This document shows positions 10,564-22,836 of a stretch of DNA of 64,000 nucleotides, in pieces. This stretch comes from Nilaparvata lugens (taxonomy: Eukaryota; Arthropoda; Insecta; Hemiptera; Delphacidae), in the NCBI RefSeq assembly GCF_014356525.2, contig NC_052511.1, positions 14,245,942-14,309,941 on the forward strand, given 5' to 3'. Made by a program: the position numbers and the translations under genes. Each line of letters opens with the position of its first letter. Position 1 is the first letter of the stretch. The notes under the pieces were generated by a model. That model was not told the DNA's origin. It saw nothing but the letters and a program-made list of their open reading frames with translations, and made no database searches.

Positions 10564-11419
10564 TAGGGAAGTGTTTTCTCTGACTTCACGCGCGCAATCT
10601 CTGTAATTCCCTCTGCGTCGCGCACTCAAGAATTTTACTAGTAATTCAATTGTTCCAAAAAATAATAATGCTAATAGGTTTCAACTTGATTCAAATCAAA
10701 TCATTTATTTGCCATACAACAAATACATATTCAAAACGAATAAAAGAGAATACATAATTTTATAAACAAAAGTATAAAATAATAAAACAGAAAGTAAGCA
10801 TAAATAATACCAAAATCATAATTAGATACTTTTCATTAACTGTTTTGATCAATTTTTCATAATTTTTACTTCAGTTCTTGAACTTGAATTTTTTCTAGGG
10901 GAGAGGAATAAACAATTTTCCCAAATATTCAGGGATGTATCTCCCCTGTTAACGATGGAAATTAGGCTACCCCCATTTATCATAACCGGGAAATTTTAAG
11001 GGTAGAAGAAGCTGCTGGTGCATTGTTTAAGGATATGAACTACTATAGGTGGCCATACTTGTCTTCTCAACCACATACTTGAAACTCAATAAACTATGAT
11101 CAACTCTGAAAAATATAAGCTACATTGAATTTCTTCAATATAATAGATGGTGAAAAGTAACAAAATTGACTCACTTTAAAGTGCTATCTTTTTATTTTCA
11201 TGCTATCTCAGTCCAAATATATACTAGACCATTCACTGTCTAGCTTATAATTTCATAATTATCATTGTGCTATTCTCTCATCTCCTAGATATTTGTTCGA
11301 CTCATACAATATAAAGAAAGCTAACTAAAGTAGTTGCTGAATGGGCCACGAAATAAATGTAGGTCTCATTTCGCTGGGGGGGGGGATACATCCTCATATC
11401 CCCCCTGGATATGCCACTG
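10564..11419. other. Repeat-derived stretch ending in a hAT-like terminus
   Basis: About 10690-10750 resembles a LINE 3' end in reverse (AAATCATTTATTTGCCATAC). The stretch ends at 11419 with CCTGGATATGCCACTG, the complement of a CAGTGGCATATCCAGG hAT-type terminus. No left terminus or target duplication was found. Confidence 0.45.
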
Positions 11420-12107
11420 ACACAACAGCACAGGACAGAATTTACTCTGATGGACAGTATTAGAGGAGGCTGTGGTTTATAACTGCGCGAGGTCTACTAT
11501 TCACAGAACAGTACCTCATAAAACAAAATGTATTGAAAGCCTAAAATATTCCCTAAACTTGGTATCTTTATCAAACAGATGCCTGGTAATCACAATTATA
11601 GAAAACCCTTCTTATCCCCAGTCAATAAAAAGTTCAATGGGTTTTCATTTACAAAATTCATTAATAGATCATTAGCTACAGCAACATGTTGGACATCTAT
11701 GTTGCCTATGACTGAAAATATAATCGCGCGCTGCGAGGTTGCTGTCAGAGAAAACACCCACTTTTTTATCACACACGCGTGATTTTCGCGTATCACGGTT
11801 GACAGAACCCACAATAACGCTGCGTGGTTCAGAGAAACCTAAACTTAAAATAATTGCTAATACTTTGAAGTAATGCACATGCGCTGGATCGATCAATCGA
11901 ATTTACAAAAATTGCTAATATTCTCAAGCATGAGCAACGATCAACAAGAACCTATTATGTTATGTTATTATATGTGTAGACTTGGTTTGACCGAAGTATA
12001 ATACTAGTAGTTCTGTGAACAGTAGACCTCGCACAGTTTATAAACCGCAGCCTCCTCATATACTGTCCATCAGAGTAAATTCTATCCTGTTGTGTCGTGT
12101 CGGCAAG
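11419..12107. mobile_element. TIR element of about 0.69 kb
   Basis: About 95 bp at each end are inverted copies: left with CAGAATTTACTCTGATGGAC and GCGCGAGGTCTACTATTCAC, right the complement with small changes. The interior contains a copy of the 10295-10445 tandem unit. One-sided matches at 18040-18135 and 35365-35400 show a dispersed family. No transposase-like ORF. Confidence 0.75.
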
Positions 12108-12389
12108 ATATCGGTGTGAAAACGGCTAATGGCTGTTCGGGTTGGTGTATCAAAAATGCTAACATCAAAAGCTAATCTCCTTCAAGACATACTGGCAACA
12201 GGACAGCCCGAGTTCAAAGCAGAGAAAATTTGAGAGCCAATACTATGGTATTTTAGTTATTAATTGCATGCGTTATTGCACGCAATCAATAATTCATTTA
12301 ATAGTGCATAAAAATTGCATTCAATGAGGCATGCAATCAATAGTCTACACAGCTGATGATTTCTTTCCCAAGTTACATTGAGATATGCG

Positions 12390-12700
12390 TCATGGCATGC
12401 AATTATATTATAATCCACTCAACAGCTGATTTATGATGAATAATTCTATAGTCTGATTTTTACTCTAATATATTGGCGTACGAAGGAGGCTCCTTTTTCC
12501 TTTTATATTATCCTTGAAATTTCCAAAAACCTTGTATATACGTCGACGCACAATTTGAAAAGGAATATCTGTCAAATTGCATGAAAATCTATTACCGAGT
12601 TTCGTCGTAAATGCGCAACATATGAACATTTAAACATAAAGAGAAATGCCAAACCGTCGACTTGAATCTTAGACCTCACTTCGCTCAGTCAATTGATAGA
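12390..12700 (+). repeat. Dispersed repeat, copy 1
   Basis: Copy 1 of a roughly 300-bp repeat that recurs directly at 12905-13205 and inverted at about 34980-35345. Landmarks are ACAGCTGATTTATGATGAAT, ATGAAAATCTATTACCG and TTAGACCTCACTTCGCTC. Confidence 0.8.
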
Positions 12701-12904
12701 CCTGCAGTTTTACTTATGCTAGGATCGAAATTTCAGGTGGGTTCCCAACCACGGAGACGTGATTATGCAGCTCATAATTTTCTGAGCTGGCCTATGAGAT
12801 CCTACGTTTATTCATTTATTCAACGAAGATTTAATCGATGATATTAATCGAACAACAGCTGTTTTTCTTCAATTTACATTGATATATTAAATTGCTTGCG
12901 TCAT

Positions 12905-13205
12905 TGCATGCAATTTATAATCCTCTCGACAGCTGATCTATGATGAATAATATTCTAGTGTGATTTTTACTCTAATATTGGTGTATGAAGGATGCGCCTA
13001 TTCCATTTATATTATCCTTGAAATGCAAAATTTCCAAAAGCCTTGTATATACGTTGACCCACAACTTAAAAAGGTACCTGTCAAATTTCATGAAAATCTA
13101 TTACCGCGTTTCGCCGTAAATGCGGAACATAATTATAAACATAAAGAGAAATGCAAAACCGTCGACTTAAATCTTAGACCTCACTTTGCTCGGTCAATTA
13201 TGTTC
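12905..13205 (+). repeat. Dispersed repeat, copy 2
   Basis: Direct copy of 12390-12700 with scattered substitutions and small indels. The two copies about 515 bp apart suggest a local duplication of a mobile repeat. The open frame inside is not conserved between copies, so it is not coding. Confidence 0.8.
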
Positions 13206-13710
13206 CTATATATTGTTTATTATATATTATTTACTACATCTATATAGGCCTATTGCTATACAGTTTATACAAGCACACTATATTCAAATTGCTATACAGT
13301 CGAGCCTCTCTATAACAAGCCACCACTTAATAAATTCTTCTAAGCAACAAATATTTTTACCTTGTCCCATGACATTTCAGAATTTTGGCTCCTTATTTTC
13401 TTCTATAACGAATTTTGGACCTCTCAACTACAAAGTTATCTCTCTTCACTTCAACATACAAAATGTAGTGTGAATAAGAAGCCAACAGTCAGAATTGTTT
13501 AGTTTCAGCAGAAAGGTCAATAAACTAAAAATAATGACAAGTTCAGGTAGGGAGAAGATAGGATGGTAAACAGTGAATAGAGTTTGAAACACATGTTGGA
13601 AATTGAATGCAAGTTACTGGAAATAGAATTTCAAAAACCTGTCATTCGTAGAACAGGCAGGTAGACAGGACTTTCCCATCCTTCTGCTTTTGTCACACAT
13701 TTCAATTCTT
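13206..13710. other. Noncoding stretch
   Basis: AT-rich, nothing recognised. Confidence 0.35.
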
Positions 13711-13715
13711 AGAGC

Positions 13716-13716
<1 letters not shown>

Positions 13717-13760
<44 letters not shown>
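13717..13760 (+). repeat. GAT microsatellite
   Basis: About 14 uninterrupted GAT units. Confidence 0.95.
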
Positions 13761-14359
13761 CTGTGACGAATCTGAAGAGAAGAATCCGTCAGATCAAGAA
13801 GTTCTACAAGCTTTCAAAATTATCAGGCGAGGATTACAACTAAAAATAGTGTAGACTACCAGACAACATTTTCAACTGTTTGAATAGAGATGTGAGTCAT
13901 TTATTGAACGTGATGTTTTACTCAAATGCAAAATTTAACCGAAAATTACTCACTTTTTCAAGTAAAACGTTAGAAAATGGAAAAATTGAGTCATTATAGT
14001 AACTATTTATAGTAAAGTTATTGACAAAATTACTTCTTATTCTCTTATCCGATTTCCCATGGAATAATGTGTTCTATATCCTGTATACACTGTATAAAAT
14101 ATGAATAAGGAAGAGAGTTCCGTAGTTTAGTATAAGATATTTCAGAGAACTTTAAATTTAATTTTTTTCCTACTCACACTGGCGATCAAGAGTCATCTCA
14201 CGCCAGTGGTTTTTTCCCTTACCATCTACTATCAAATTATTGAATTGTATTATCATGCTGAACTTTATTTGAATTCTGCATTATGTATTTATGTGTCTGT
14301 GTGAAGTATTTAATATCTTTTATAGATTCATAAATAAAGTGATATTGAATATTTTTCAT

Positions 14360-14790
14360 ATTGGTCTCATTCGATGGAGCCCATTCCTATACTATTCTCA
14401 TAATTTGTCTCAAAAAATTCAACCGTGAGAGACTTTAAAAGTTTTCAAATTTGGCAGGCCAGCTCCACTACGTCCAGATTGGAAAAAAGTGTGAATCAAT
14501 GAAAACAATTCTGGGCTTCAGTTCTATACCATTTTCATAGTTTGGGATCAAAAATCATGCTGTCAGCGGAGGAGAAGGATGTAGGTAATGAGGTCCTTTG
14601 CTGCCCCAGGTAAGAATTATTGAAGGAAACTGTGATGAGAATTTATGAATCAAGTCTTCAGCTATCACATTAAACTTTCATAATTTGGGCTCAACTAAGA
14701 TGCTGCCAGAAGACGGAATGGTTGTAAGTAGCCAGGTCCTTTGCAGCCTCCAGAGAAGAACTATTTTTAAAATATGATGAATTCCAATAG
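14360..14790. repeat. Degenerate tandem repeats
   Basis: Units of roughly 160 bp share CATAATTTG(G)GCTCA, ATGCTG(T/C)CAG and AGGTCCTTTGC. Heavily diverged, no coding frame. Confidence 0.55.
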
Positions 14791-14934
14791 GATAACGCAT
14801 CATGCCATCATATTACGTTCATCCATCATATTACCTCATAATTTCCGCTCGACAAGTACATGGTACGCTCTCAACAGAAGTTAGCACGTCTGCGAAGTTG
14901 GCCCGGATGATGTCAGCCCTCTCAATGAAAGTGT

Positions 14935-15400
14935 TATAAATCATTAGTTTAGCGTTAGTTTAGGTTTGTTTTAACAAATTTGACGTTTGTTTGGGTTTCT
15001 AAATACCAAATTTGAAAGTTTCAAATTTTCCGGGCCAACTTCACACTAGCCCGGAAATTTTCACAAAATTAGTTGAAAATAGTCTAGATCGTTGGTTTAA
15101 GTTTGTTTTGACAAATTTGACGTTTGTTTAGGTTTCTGAATACCAAATTTTTGGAAACTTCAAATTTTCCGGGCCAACTTCACACCAGCCTGGGAATTTT
15201 CATAAAACTAGTTGAAAATAGTCTAGATCGTTGGTTTAAGTTTGTTTTGACAAATTTGACATTTATTTAGGTTTCTAAATATCAAATTTGGAAGTTTCAA
15301 ATTTTCGTCCGGGCCAACTTCACACCCCAGCCACAGACCACATTAATCAATGGAATTGGTTGAAAAATGTATAGATCGTTAGTTTAGCTTATAATAGATA
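14935..15400. repeat. Tandem repeat, unit about 140-150 bp, three copies
   Basis: Three copies share AAGTTTGTTTTGACAAATTT, TTCCGGGCCAACTTCACAC and AATAGTCTAGATCGTTG. The third is more diverged. Confidence 0.85.
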
Positions 15401-15997
15401 AGATTTTAGCTTATAATAGGGTATAGACTAATAGATTGGAACCCACCAGTCATGTAAGTGGCTTCTTATACATTCATATCTCCTATTGTAACAGTCATGA
15501 AAGCGTTTCTACGTGTACTGCTGAGGTGAATAGGATTTTTATTAGAAGTTGGCAGTGCATTCTTTCAAAATCATTTTTTTTCATTATATCAATGGAACTA
15601 TTGCTCATATCTATCAGGAACTATAGAACTATTGTGTCTGCATCCAGAACTATCGTTTTCTAATGTACTTCTGACAAATGTTCTGCTAACTTCACACTGA
15701 CCAATAGTGTCTGTAATCTTGTTATTCTTCAATAGGCTTAATTACAGCATTATAATATAGCATTATGACTATTCAACATTGAAGAATATTATCTACCTCT
15801 AAACAGAGTATTAAAATATGCTTATTATTACAATTATCTGTACTTCTATAAATGAGTGTGAGTGAAATATAATATTGACTGCAGAAAATTTTCTTCATAA
15901 TAATATCGATTGAGAAATTCACCAGGAATGAGTTTTTTCACGTGGTTTAATAACCTGAATAGTTGAAACATAATATATACATCGAAAGTGGGCTTTA
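15401..15997. other. Noncoding stretch
   Basis: No exon or repeat recognised. Confidence 0.35.
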
Positions 15998-16001
15998 TAA
16001 T

Positions 16002-16002
<1 letters not shown>

Positions 16003-16047
<45 letters not shown>
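16003..16047. repeat. AT microsatellite
   Basis: About 22 TA units. Confidence 0.95.
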
Positions 16048-16049
<2 letters not shown>

Positions 16050-16904
16050 CTGACGTGAGACCGGCTAGTCGATGGGTGAAGATGTCAAAAACAAATGCCA
16101 TAATGGAGATACAAGTCACATGTCATGGTCTCGAATAAAGAGAAGCAGACATAGAGCGAATGGCGCCGAAATGAATACCCTACTCTTCAAACAAAAAAGT
16201 AGAAAGGGCACTCCGTGCTACGAGCATGGTCATGCTAATCAATGTTGTCTTGTGGACAGTGTTGGGGAAGGCCAAGCAGGTTAATAAATTCGTCAGTGTC
16301 CACAACGATAAAGATGACTTTTGGCGCACTAATGCAACAATATGAGCACAGAAGCTAATAAGGGACATACGTCTGAAAGAATTCTGTCTCTGAATCCAAC
16401 CAACCATATACTAATGTACCATAGCTAATATTTTTCTATTTGAAACAGTCTACATTATTTCAAAGATTTTCAATAGAAGGGTTCCCAAGAATTTTGTAGA
16501 AAGAAAGCCGACAGTTGGTGACAATGTTGAGGAATGGAGAAAGAAGAAGGATGCACTTGTAAAAATCTCTGTATGTCCGCCACCAGCAGTACCTGCATTC
16601 AGATGAATTCAACATAAAATATAGCATTTATTCAGCATTTATAATAGTTGCGATTCAAAGTTCTATCAAAATTATATAAAAAACCGCGGTTTTCTCAAAA
16701 ACCACTCCAACAATTTTGATCAAGCTCATAATATAAATTGACATTGGTAAGATCATCACCTGCCACAAGTGCCATATCTGTGAAGGTGCGTACAGATATA
16801 CGCGCCGCGAACATGAACAATTCACTTTTAATCAGCTGACTATATCTGTATTTTCACAGAAACAGAAAGATACAGATATAAAAAGCTTGGCATCAGCTGT
16901 TTCG

Positions 16905-17050
16905 GATGGACACGTTAAGTCATCGGTCCCGGCTGCCTAAAAAGCAGTCGTTAGGTCATGTCAGAGGCCCTGAAATTGATCAGTTGCGACCTGAAAACTC
17001 TGTCACCAGACCTGAGCCAGCCAGGTAACTCGACATTATTATTATTATTA
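16905..17050 (+). mobile_element. SINE, 5'-truncated, plus orientation
   Basis: Body with GGACACGTTAAGTCATCGGT and CTGCCTAAAAAGCAGTCGTT, ending in an ATT-repeat tail. It is an inverted copy of 18822-19020, which retains the tRNA-like head. Truncation at the 5' side and the 3' simple tail fit LINE-mobilised SINE insertion. Confidence 0.75.
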
Positions 17051-17467
17051 GCTGATTAAAAGTGAATTGCTCATGTTCGCTGCGCGTATATCTGTACGCA
17101 CCTTAAGAATTGCAGGTGCTCCGCCTTATCCATGTAAATTTTTATTTTCATTTCTAATTTCTGAGCGAGCCGAAGGTGAGCAAAGCTCTTATACATGAAA
17201 TTGTTATTATTTGTTGGGATACTCCTCCTAGACCGTTCGACCAATGGTCATGAAATTTTGCAGAGATATTAAGTTCGACACGGTGACTGCTACTAGCAAA
17301 TAATATTCTTTATCCGACTTCAGGACTTCTTATTGATTTTTAATAAATTCAGGAAGGTTATTGTGTTATCTTTATTTGAAAAAGTATGAAACATTTTGTC
17401 CAATATCCTTTTCCACTGAAACTTCGAGGTCAACATTTGAAGTCCAAGACTTAAAAACCAGAAAATC

Positions 17468-17667
17468 CTTTAAGCCACGTTTATACCAAAGTTGTTAACA
17501 AAATGCTAATAACTCAATCCTTATAGATTCTATTAGATTGAACGGAACTTGACAAACTCATATGATCATCATGTGTAACTATGATAAGTTATGTTCAATC
17601 TGATGAAATCTATAAGGATTAAGTTATCAAGATATTGTTAATAACTTTGGTGTAAACGCAGCTTAAG
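17468..17667. mobile_element. Fold-back MITE
   Basis: Inverted arms begin TAAGCCACGTTTATACCAAA on the left and end with the complement (TTTGGTGTAAACGCAGCTTA) on the right. A right-arm relative lies alone at about 19905-19982. Confidence 0.8.
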
Positions 17668-18400
17668 AGCATTTAATTTATTATATGGAATTCTAAATAA
17701 TAATATTCATGCCAGATTTCAGCAATTTGAAAAATTGCCATGTTCCATGCAATAGAAAAAGACTTCTTGGTGAAAAAAATCTTGTGAAAAATTATGCTGC
17801 TCAATTGATGATTAAATTATTATTTTTGAGCTCTACCAACTCTTTCTTCTTTCAACTGTTTCTTATTTCTTTGTATAAACATATTTTTCATACCCCTTCA
17901 CTAACTTACCTGAATCTAACTAAAATACTGTTCTCTTCTAATCTTATTAGTTATACTGAATCGTTGAGAATATTTAATTAAGTTCGTTATTATTTTCTTC
18001 TGTTTTCCTTTTTAATTGTAAAACTATAATTATTATATAACTACACGGACACGGACACGTAAGGACAGGACATAATTCACTCTGATGGACAGTATTACAA
18101 GAGTTTTGAACTGCGCGAGGTCTACTGTTCATTGAACTACTAGTCAGCTGATCAATTTCAAAATAATAATACATCACAATGTGGTAGGTTAAATCCAAAT
18201 TCATATCACATATGGATTTCAAATCATAGTCCTAAACCGAGGTTTATTGTGATAGTGGTTTATTACAATAAGGCTTTGAGCCAAGTTTGCTCAAACCTCT
18301 GTTCACACGACACCAACTTTAACACAAACCTTTATTATAAACTAAACCATATATAAATATTCTATATGAAGTCTTTGAAGTGTTTATAAACTTGAGATGA
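17668..18400. other. Noncoding stretch with one TIR-family end
   Basis: About 18040-18135 matches one end of the TIR element at 11419-12107 (CACTCTGATGGACAGTATTA, GCGCGAGGTCTACTGTTCA). Nothing else recognised. Confidence 0.5.
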
Positions 18401-18411
18401 ATAGTAACTCA

Positions 18412-18695
18412 AGCCTCCTCCTCCTCCTCGCCCACCTACTCCTCCTCCTCCTCCCCCAACTACTCCTCCTTCACCTCCTCATCAACCCCTCCTTCTCCCC
18501 CACCTACTCCTCCTCCTCCTCCTCCCCCAACTACTCCTCCTTCACCTCCTCATCAACCCCTCCTTCTCCCCCACCTACTCCTCCCCACCCTTCTCTTCCT
18601 CCTCCTCCAACTATTCCCCCTCCTCCTCAACTCCTCCTCTCCCTCTTCTACCTTCTCCTTCGCCTCCTCCTCCTCGCCCACCTACTCCTCCTGCA
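18412..18695 (+). repeat. CT-rich minisatellite
   Basis: Polypyrimidine sequence built on CTC units. A roughly 69-bp higher-order unit (CCCCCAACTACTCCTCCTTC, CACCTCCTCATCAACCCC) is repeated about twice. Frames through it give leucine-rich or proline-rich strings but show no conserved boundaries. Confidence 0.85.
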
Positions 18696-18821
18696 TTACA
18701 AATCTGACTCGACTAAAGTTATAAAAATTATAATGTACAGCAGACAGCATTGGAATATTCAAGAAATAGATTGAGAGTCATAAGAAAATATGATTGGACT
18801 AATGTGAATAATAATAATAAT

Positions 18822-19020
18822 AATAATATCGAGTGACCTGGCTGGCTCAGGTCTGGTGTCAGAGTTTTCAGGTCGCAGCTGATCAATTTCAGGGCCTCTG
18901 ACATGACCTAACGACTGCTTTTTAGGCAGCCGGGACCGACGGCTTAACGTGTCCATCCGAAACACGGGAGTGGCCCGAGATAAATATCTTGCCCGGGCCG
19001 GGACTTGAACCCGGGCCTCT
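18822..19020 (-). mobile_element. tRNA-derived SINE, minus orientation
   Basis: Read on the minus strand it starts with a B-box-like GGGTTCAAGTCCC (about 18990-19012), continues with the body shared with 16905-17050, and ends in ATT repeats. This is the standard SINE layout. The A-box end is not recognisable, so the head is incomplete. Confidence 0.75.
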
Positions 19021-19125
19021 GAATCATAGTGAATAATAGTGCTTACTATTTAATTTATAAAATCTATCACTTTATTTTTTAATCACACAATAATTATAAT
19101 ACAACTTGGATAAAATATAAAAATG

Positions 19126-19342
19126 AAAAATATAAATGAATGTTTAAATATAGATTGAAATACAAACCTCAGTACCCTTTTAAATTATTTTATCACAACA
19201 TGATTCAGATATTAAATACCATTTTCAAGTTTGAAAATGAATCTGAATGTTTCAGACTTGGAAATGGCATTTAATGTACGAATCATGTTGTGATAAAATA
19301 ATTTAAAAGAGTACTGTGATTTGTATTTCTATTTATATTACA
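19126..19342. mobile_element. Fold-back MITE, AGTACCC family
   Basis: Inverted arms with AAATACAAACCTCAGTACCC and TTTATCACAACATGATTC. A further internal inverted pair, AAATGCCATTTCCAAG-like, sits at the centre. Confidence 0.8.
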
Positions 19343-19448
19343 AAAAGCCCTAAAGAAAAAGACAAATGAGTGTTTATATGTGATTGAGAAACTACTAGAC
19401 CAATAAATTATTATGAAAGTTTGGGAATATGTTGTGTGAATAGTCTAG

Positions 19449-19623
19449 TTAGCACACACATCAATTTTTGAACTTTTTTATGCCATCCTAATAAATTTGA
19501 TTAAATTGAACAAAATTTGACAAACATATATTATGATGTGATCATGAGTTTGTCAAGCTCCTGGTAGAGTTTATAAGGACGAAAAAAATTGTTCATTCAA
19601 AAATTGATGTGTGTGTAGTTAGA
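19449..19623. mobile_element. Fold-back MITE, CACACACATC family
   Basis: Ends are inverted copies (CACACACATCAATTTTTGAA). The central TTGACAAAC segment also occurs in the fold-backs at 17468 and 61806, suggesting one superfamily. Confidence 0.75.
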
Positions 19624-20930
19624 CTTTGGACGTTCGATAAAAACTTGTTAGAATTTTTATTGTACAACCAAAACTTGAAGTAGCTTTTAGACACATTGAT
19701 TCTATATCGTGGACGTGCATTTTCAATTATTTGCTCCAGCTGCTTGCCAGCAGTAACATATTGCCATTTAAAAGCCAAAACATAAACTCCCACACATTTT
19801 CTTTTACCTTTGAACCAAATAAAATACAATTTATTAGGTCATGTTTATTTATGACTCGACTGCCTGTGTATCAGCCAGGCACATCATTTGTATGATAAGC
19901 TACAGTATGTTCAATCTAATAGAATCTATGAGGAAGGAAAAATAAACATTTTGTTAATAACTTTGGTGTAGACGCAGCTTTAGCTAGCCACTAAAAAGCC
20001 TTCCAACGGATACCACCAAATAGTAGCAAAACTGCCTTAAATATTACTAAGAATATTTCTGATATGAATTATGGAGTTGTCTGATACTTTCATTTAGGAT
20101 GAAACTTTCATTACACATAGGATGTCTAATCTGGCAAGTCAAGCAGTTTATTCAGATCCAGTTATTGCAGATTCGGCTCATAGTTTCCAATACCGTACCT
20201 ATGATTGACTCTTATTGGTAGAGATACGGTATATTTAACTTTGAATATCATATTCTTACCCTTTTGAAAATGAATATTTTTACAAATTTTGAATTTTATT
20301 TGGGAAGCTGTCAATTGTAATTAGGAATTGTGAATTTTTATTGAGAAATAGTAAGATGTAAGTTACTTGGGAAGTTGTTAATTGAAGATTAGAAAATAAT
20401 CCACTTGTCCAACGTCATATTCCATACTTGCATTCTTTGCATGAATTTTAATTCATGAACAAGATCAACTGGATTTTCAATCAGATTTCTTAATTAAAAC
20501 AGAAACTTCTGACTAACAAATCTTATTACCGCATCTCAAATTGAATTCATACTTTCTCAAATACAATTTACTATTCTTAATATTACATGATGTGATAACT
20601 TCTAAAATACAAATGTCTATTCTCAATTATTACAATTGATACTTTCTTGAAATTTAAAAAGGTATAGGTTATTACAAGTCTGGTATAGGTAATACCTACA
20701 CATTTATAATCAATTCAACCAGATTTTAGCTAATACTTAGCCGTGATAAAAAATAACCATTTAATAACAATAATAATGCTTTTATTAAATCAAGAGCAAT
20801 GTTGAATTAATACAATATAAAATACCTTTAAATAATAACTTATCCACTGAGTAAACTGAATTCCATTCAATCACAACAATACATGAAAAAGGATTGTCTG
20901 TTTCATTGTTGAATCATGACTAAGTGCCAA
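19624..20930. other. Noncoding stretch
   Basis: Contains a solitary half of the 17468 MITE at about 19905-19982. Otherwise AT-rich with nothing recognised. Confidence 0.4.
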
Positions 20931-21045
20931 AAGCCGGTTAAATTTTAATCGTGATTAATTCCAGGAGAGCCTATCAGACAAACCGTCTTATAAAAAATGC
21001 CTTTTCTGATTGGTTCTCGTGAAATTAATCACGGTTAAAATTTCA
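20930..21045. mobile_element. Fold-back MITE, GCCGGTTAAA family
   Basis: Arms GCCGGTTAAATTTTAATCGT and the complement of AATCACGGTTAAAATTTC surround a segment with TCTGATTGGTTCTCGTG. The same family occurs at 23722-23862 and, diverged, at 42690-42830. Confidence 0.8.
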
Positions 21046-21950
21046 AACAAATATGAGAAAAATAACATTGTAACAAATCATCTGTCTGTAATAATCATTT
21101 TAGTAAAAATAGAATATTGCTATTACCCGATTTCATTCTTTACCTATTCTTCCAGTTTTTTTTTTAATAATGCAATGTTTCCAAATACCGGTAACATTGC
21201 CTATTAAAATTACGCCAAAGATAAGGCTAAAAACAGCGTTTTGAAGTGCATTATTGCATTTCGAAAATTACACAAAGTACATCTAATTGAAATTTTGTGA
21301 AGTTTATAACAAGATAAGCAATTATTACTGATAAGAATGTACTAGAATAATAATGTTTTAACAAAGTGAAACCGGTGATTAGGTTAGTGATTAGTTTCCA
21401 TAATGGGCCTACATTTTTAATTCATAATAAATTATTTTAAGTTGCTGTACTACTAACAAAGAATCTACTTTATTATTGTAGCTACAATACATACAGCCTA
21501 TCTAAATAATCTTCTACATAATTTATTTTATACATTAATACAAATAAATGTGAAAATGATTCAAACTTTTCTTTTAGCTAGCTCTACGTAACGTATTAAA
21601 TATATATTGTTTTAAATTATTTTCATATAAGTATGTTAAGTTTTAAATCAGTTACCTTTGATTAAGCATGTAAGCAATAAACAGTAACATAACCTTTAAA
21701 CCGTGAAGTGTAAAGCCACTGTGGTAAAGCTTTTACAGAGTGGAAACGTGGAACGATCCTATCGTTCCACTCAAGTTTATTTTTGTTTACATTTTTGACT
21801 GTCGACAAGCTCTCCAGTCGAACAGTTTATACCCACCCTACACGACGCGTGGACGTGGGCCTACCTCACAAAGGGATAAAATTTTATTAAAATCCAAAAT
21901 CAAATGCTGTAAATTTTCTTGAATCTAGGGACTTTTCCAATAACTGTGGT
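21046..21950. other. Noncoding stretch
   Basis: No exon or repeat recognised apart from short palindromes such as CGTGGAACGATCCTATCGTTCCAC at about 21747-21770. Confidence 0.4.
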
Positions 21951-21954
21951 GGCA

Positions 21955-22119
21955 ACACTGGTCATGGTAGTCTGTTTTGTTTACAAACAAGTTTGTTTTG
22001 TTTTACGGGCGGTGTCGTTCAGCTCAGCTGTAGCATAGAATAAAAGCAATCGTGAAGTTTTCCTTGCAGTTAGTTTGTTCTTTGTTTGAGTTCTGTCAAT
22101 ATTTTTGAGAAACCACTAT
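21955..22119 (+). other. Possible untranslated first exon
   Basis: GC-richer stretch with initiator-like TTCAGCTCAGC and GCAGTTAGTTTG, ending at a good donor (ACTAT/GTAAGT, 22119/22120). It could be a 5' exon of a plus-strand gene such as the tetraspan gene at 31692, about 9.6 kb downstream. No direct link is visible. Confidence 0.25.
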
Positions 22120-22439
22120 GTAAGTAAAATCATACCATCAGTATTCAACAACTTAATATTATATCAAAAGCGATAATAATTAATGAAGAAATACTGGAAT
22201 ATACAACAAATTCTTTATATTTTAATGTGTTTGGAAGTATGGTCTTTGGTCTACCATACTACAATGAAAGTATTTGCGCATCGGTAACATTTTTCTGTTA
22301 CTATCCTTAGAAATGCATAATGGCTTCGATTTATTCATTCATAATCTGATAATCAACTTAAATTATAATCTACTGAGCCAAATTTACTACGCTCAAATTT
22401 GGGATGTAGGCCTGTGTTCAGTTGGCCATCTAGAGGCGC

Positions 22440-22836
22440 ACTAGCTTAAGAACAGATTTGAAAAAATCGAAAGATATTTTTTGTGTTTTTTGTTTTCTCA
22501 GCTTTTTCATAAACTAATTGTCATAATGTTTAAATTTGGAACAGTCGAAGTTCAGCTATTGTCTAAGAATTTTGTCTTTAGAAGACTTCGGAATTACGCC
22601 CAAGATGGCAGTTTTCTAGCTTCTTCCTGCGTTTTCTCACATGTTTTCAAGAACTTAGGGAGAGCAAATGTTCAAATTTGTGCAGAAATTCAGATAGAAA
22701 CTAGAAATTTTATCTTGGAGACTCAAAATAACGATAGACGTCTGATATAGATAGAAGGGCTTACATAGCTTTTTCTGCGTTTTCTTAGCTTTTTCAAGAA
22801 CTAATTGAGATATAATGTTTAAATTTGGGACGTAGG
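22440..22836 (+). repeat. Old tandem repeat array broken by the hAT insertion
   Basis: Units share TTTCTCAGCTTTTTCA, AAACTAATTG and TAATGTTTAAATTTGG. The array resumes at 25233 (TCCAGCTAAGG, CCTCAGCTTTATCAAGAG), so it predates the hAT insertion. Confidence 0.65.

Noticed and set aside
13717..13760. GAT array as a coding aspartate tract
   Set aside because: No open frame with splice sites surrounds it.
16072..16407. Overlapping frames on both strands at 16.1-16.4 kb as a possible gene
   Set aside because: No recognisable domain, no clear splice sites, and the frames overlap antisense to each other; possibly old transposon sequence, but unsupported.
18397..18774. Leucine/proline-rich frame of 125 codons
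   Set aside because: Derived from a CT-rich minisatellite; no splice context, and all pyrimidine frames are open.
18960..19020. Second candidate tRNA gene
   Set aside because: Only the B-box half is tRNA-like and the body is a SINE shared with 16905-17050.
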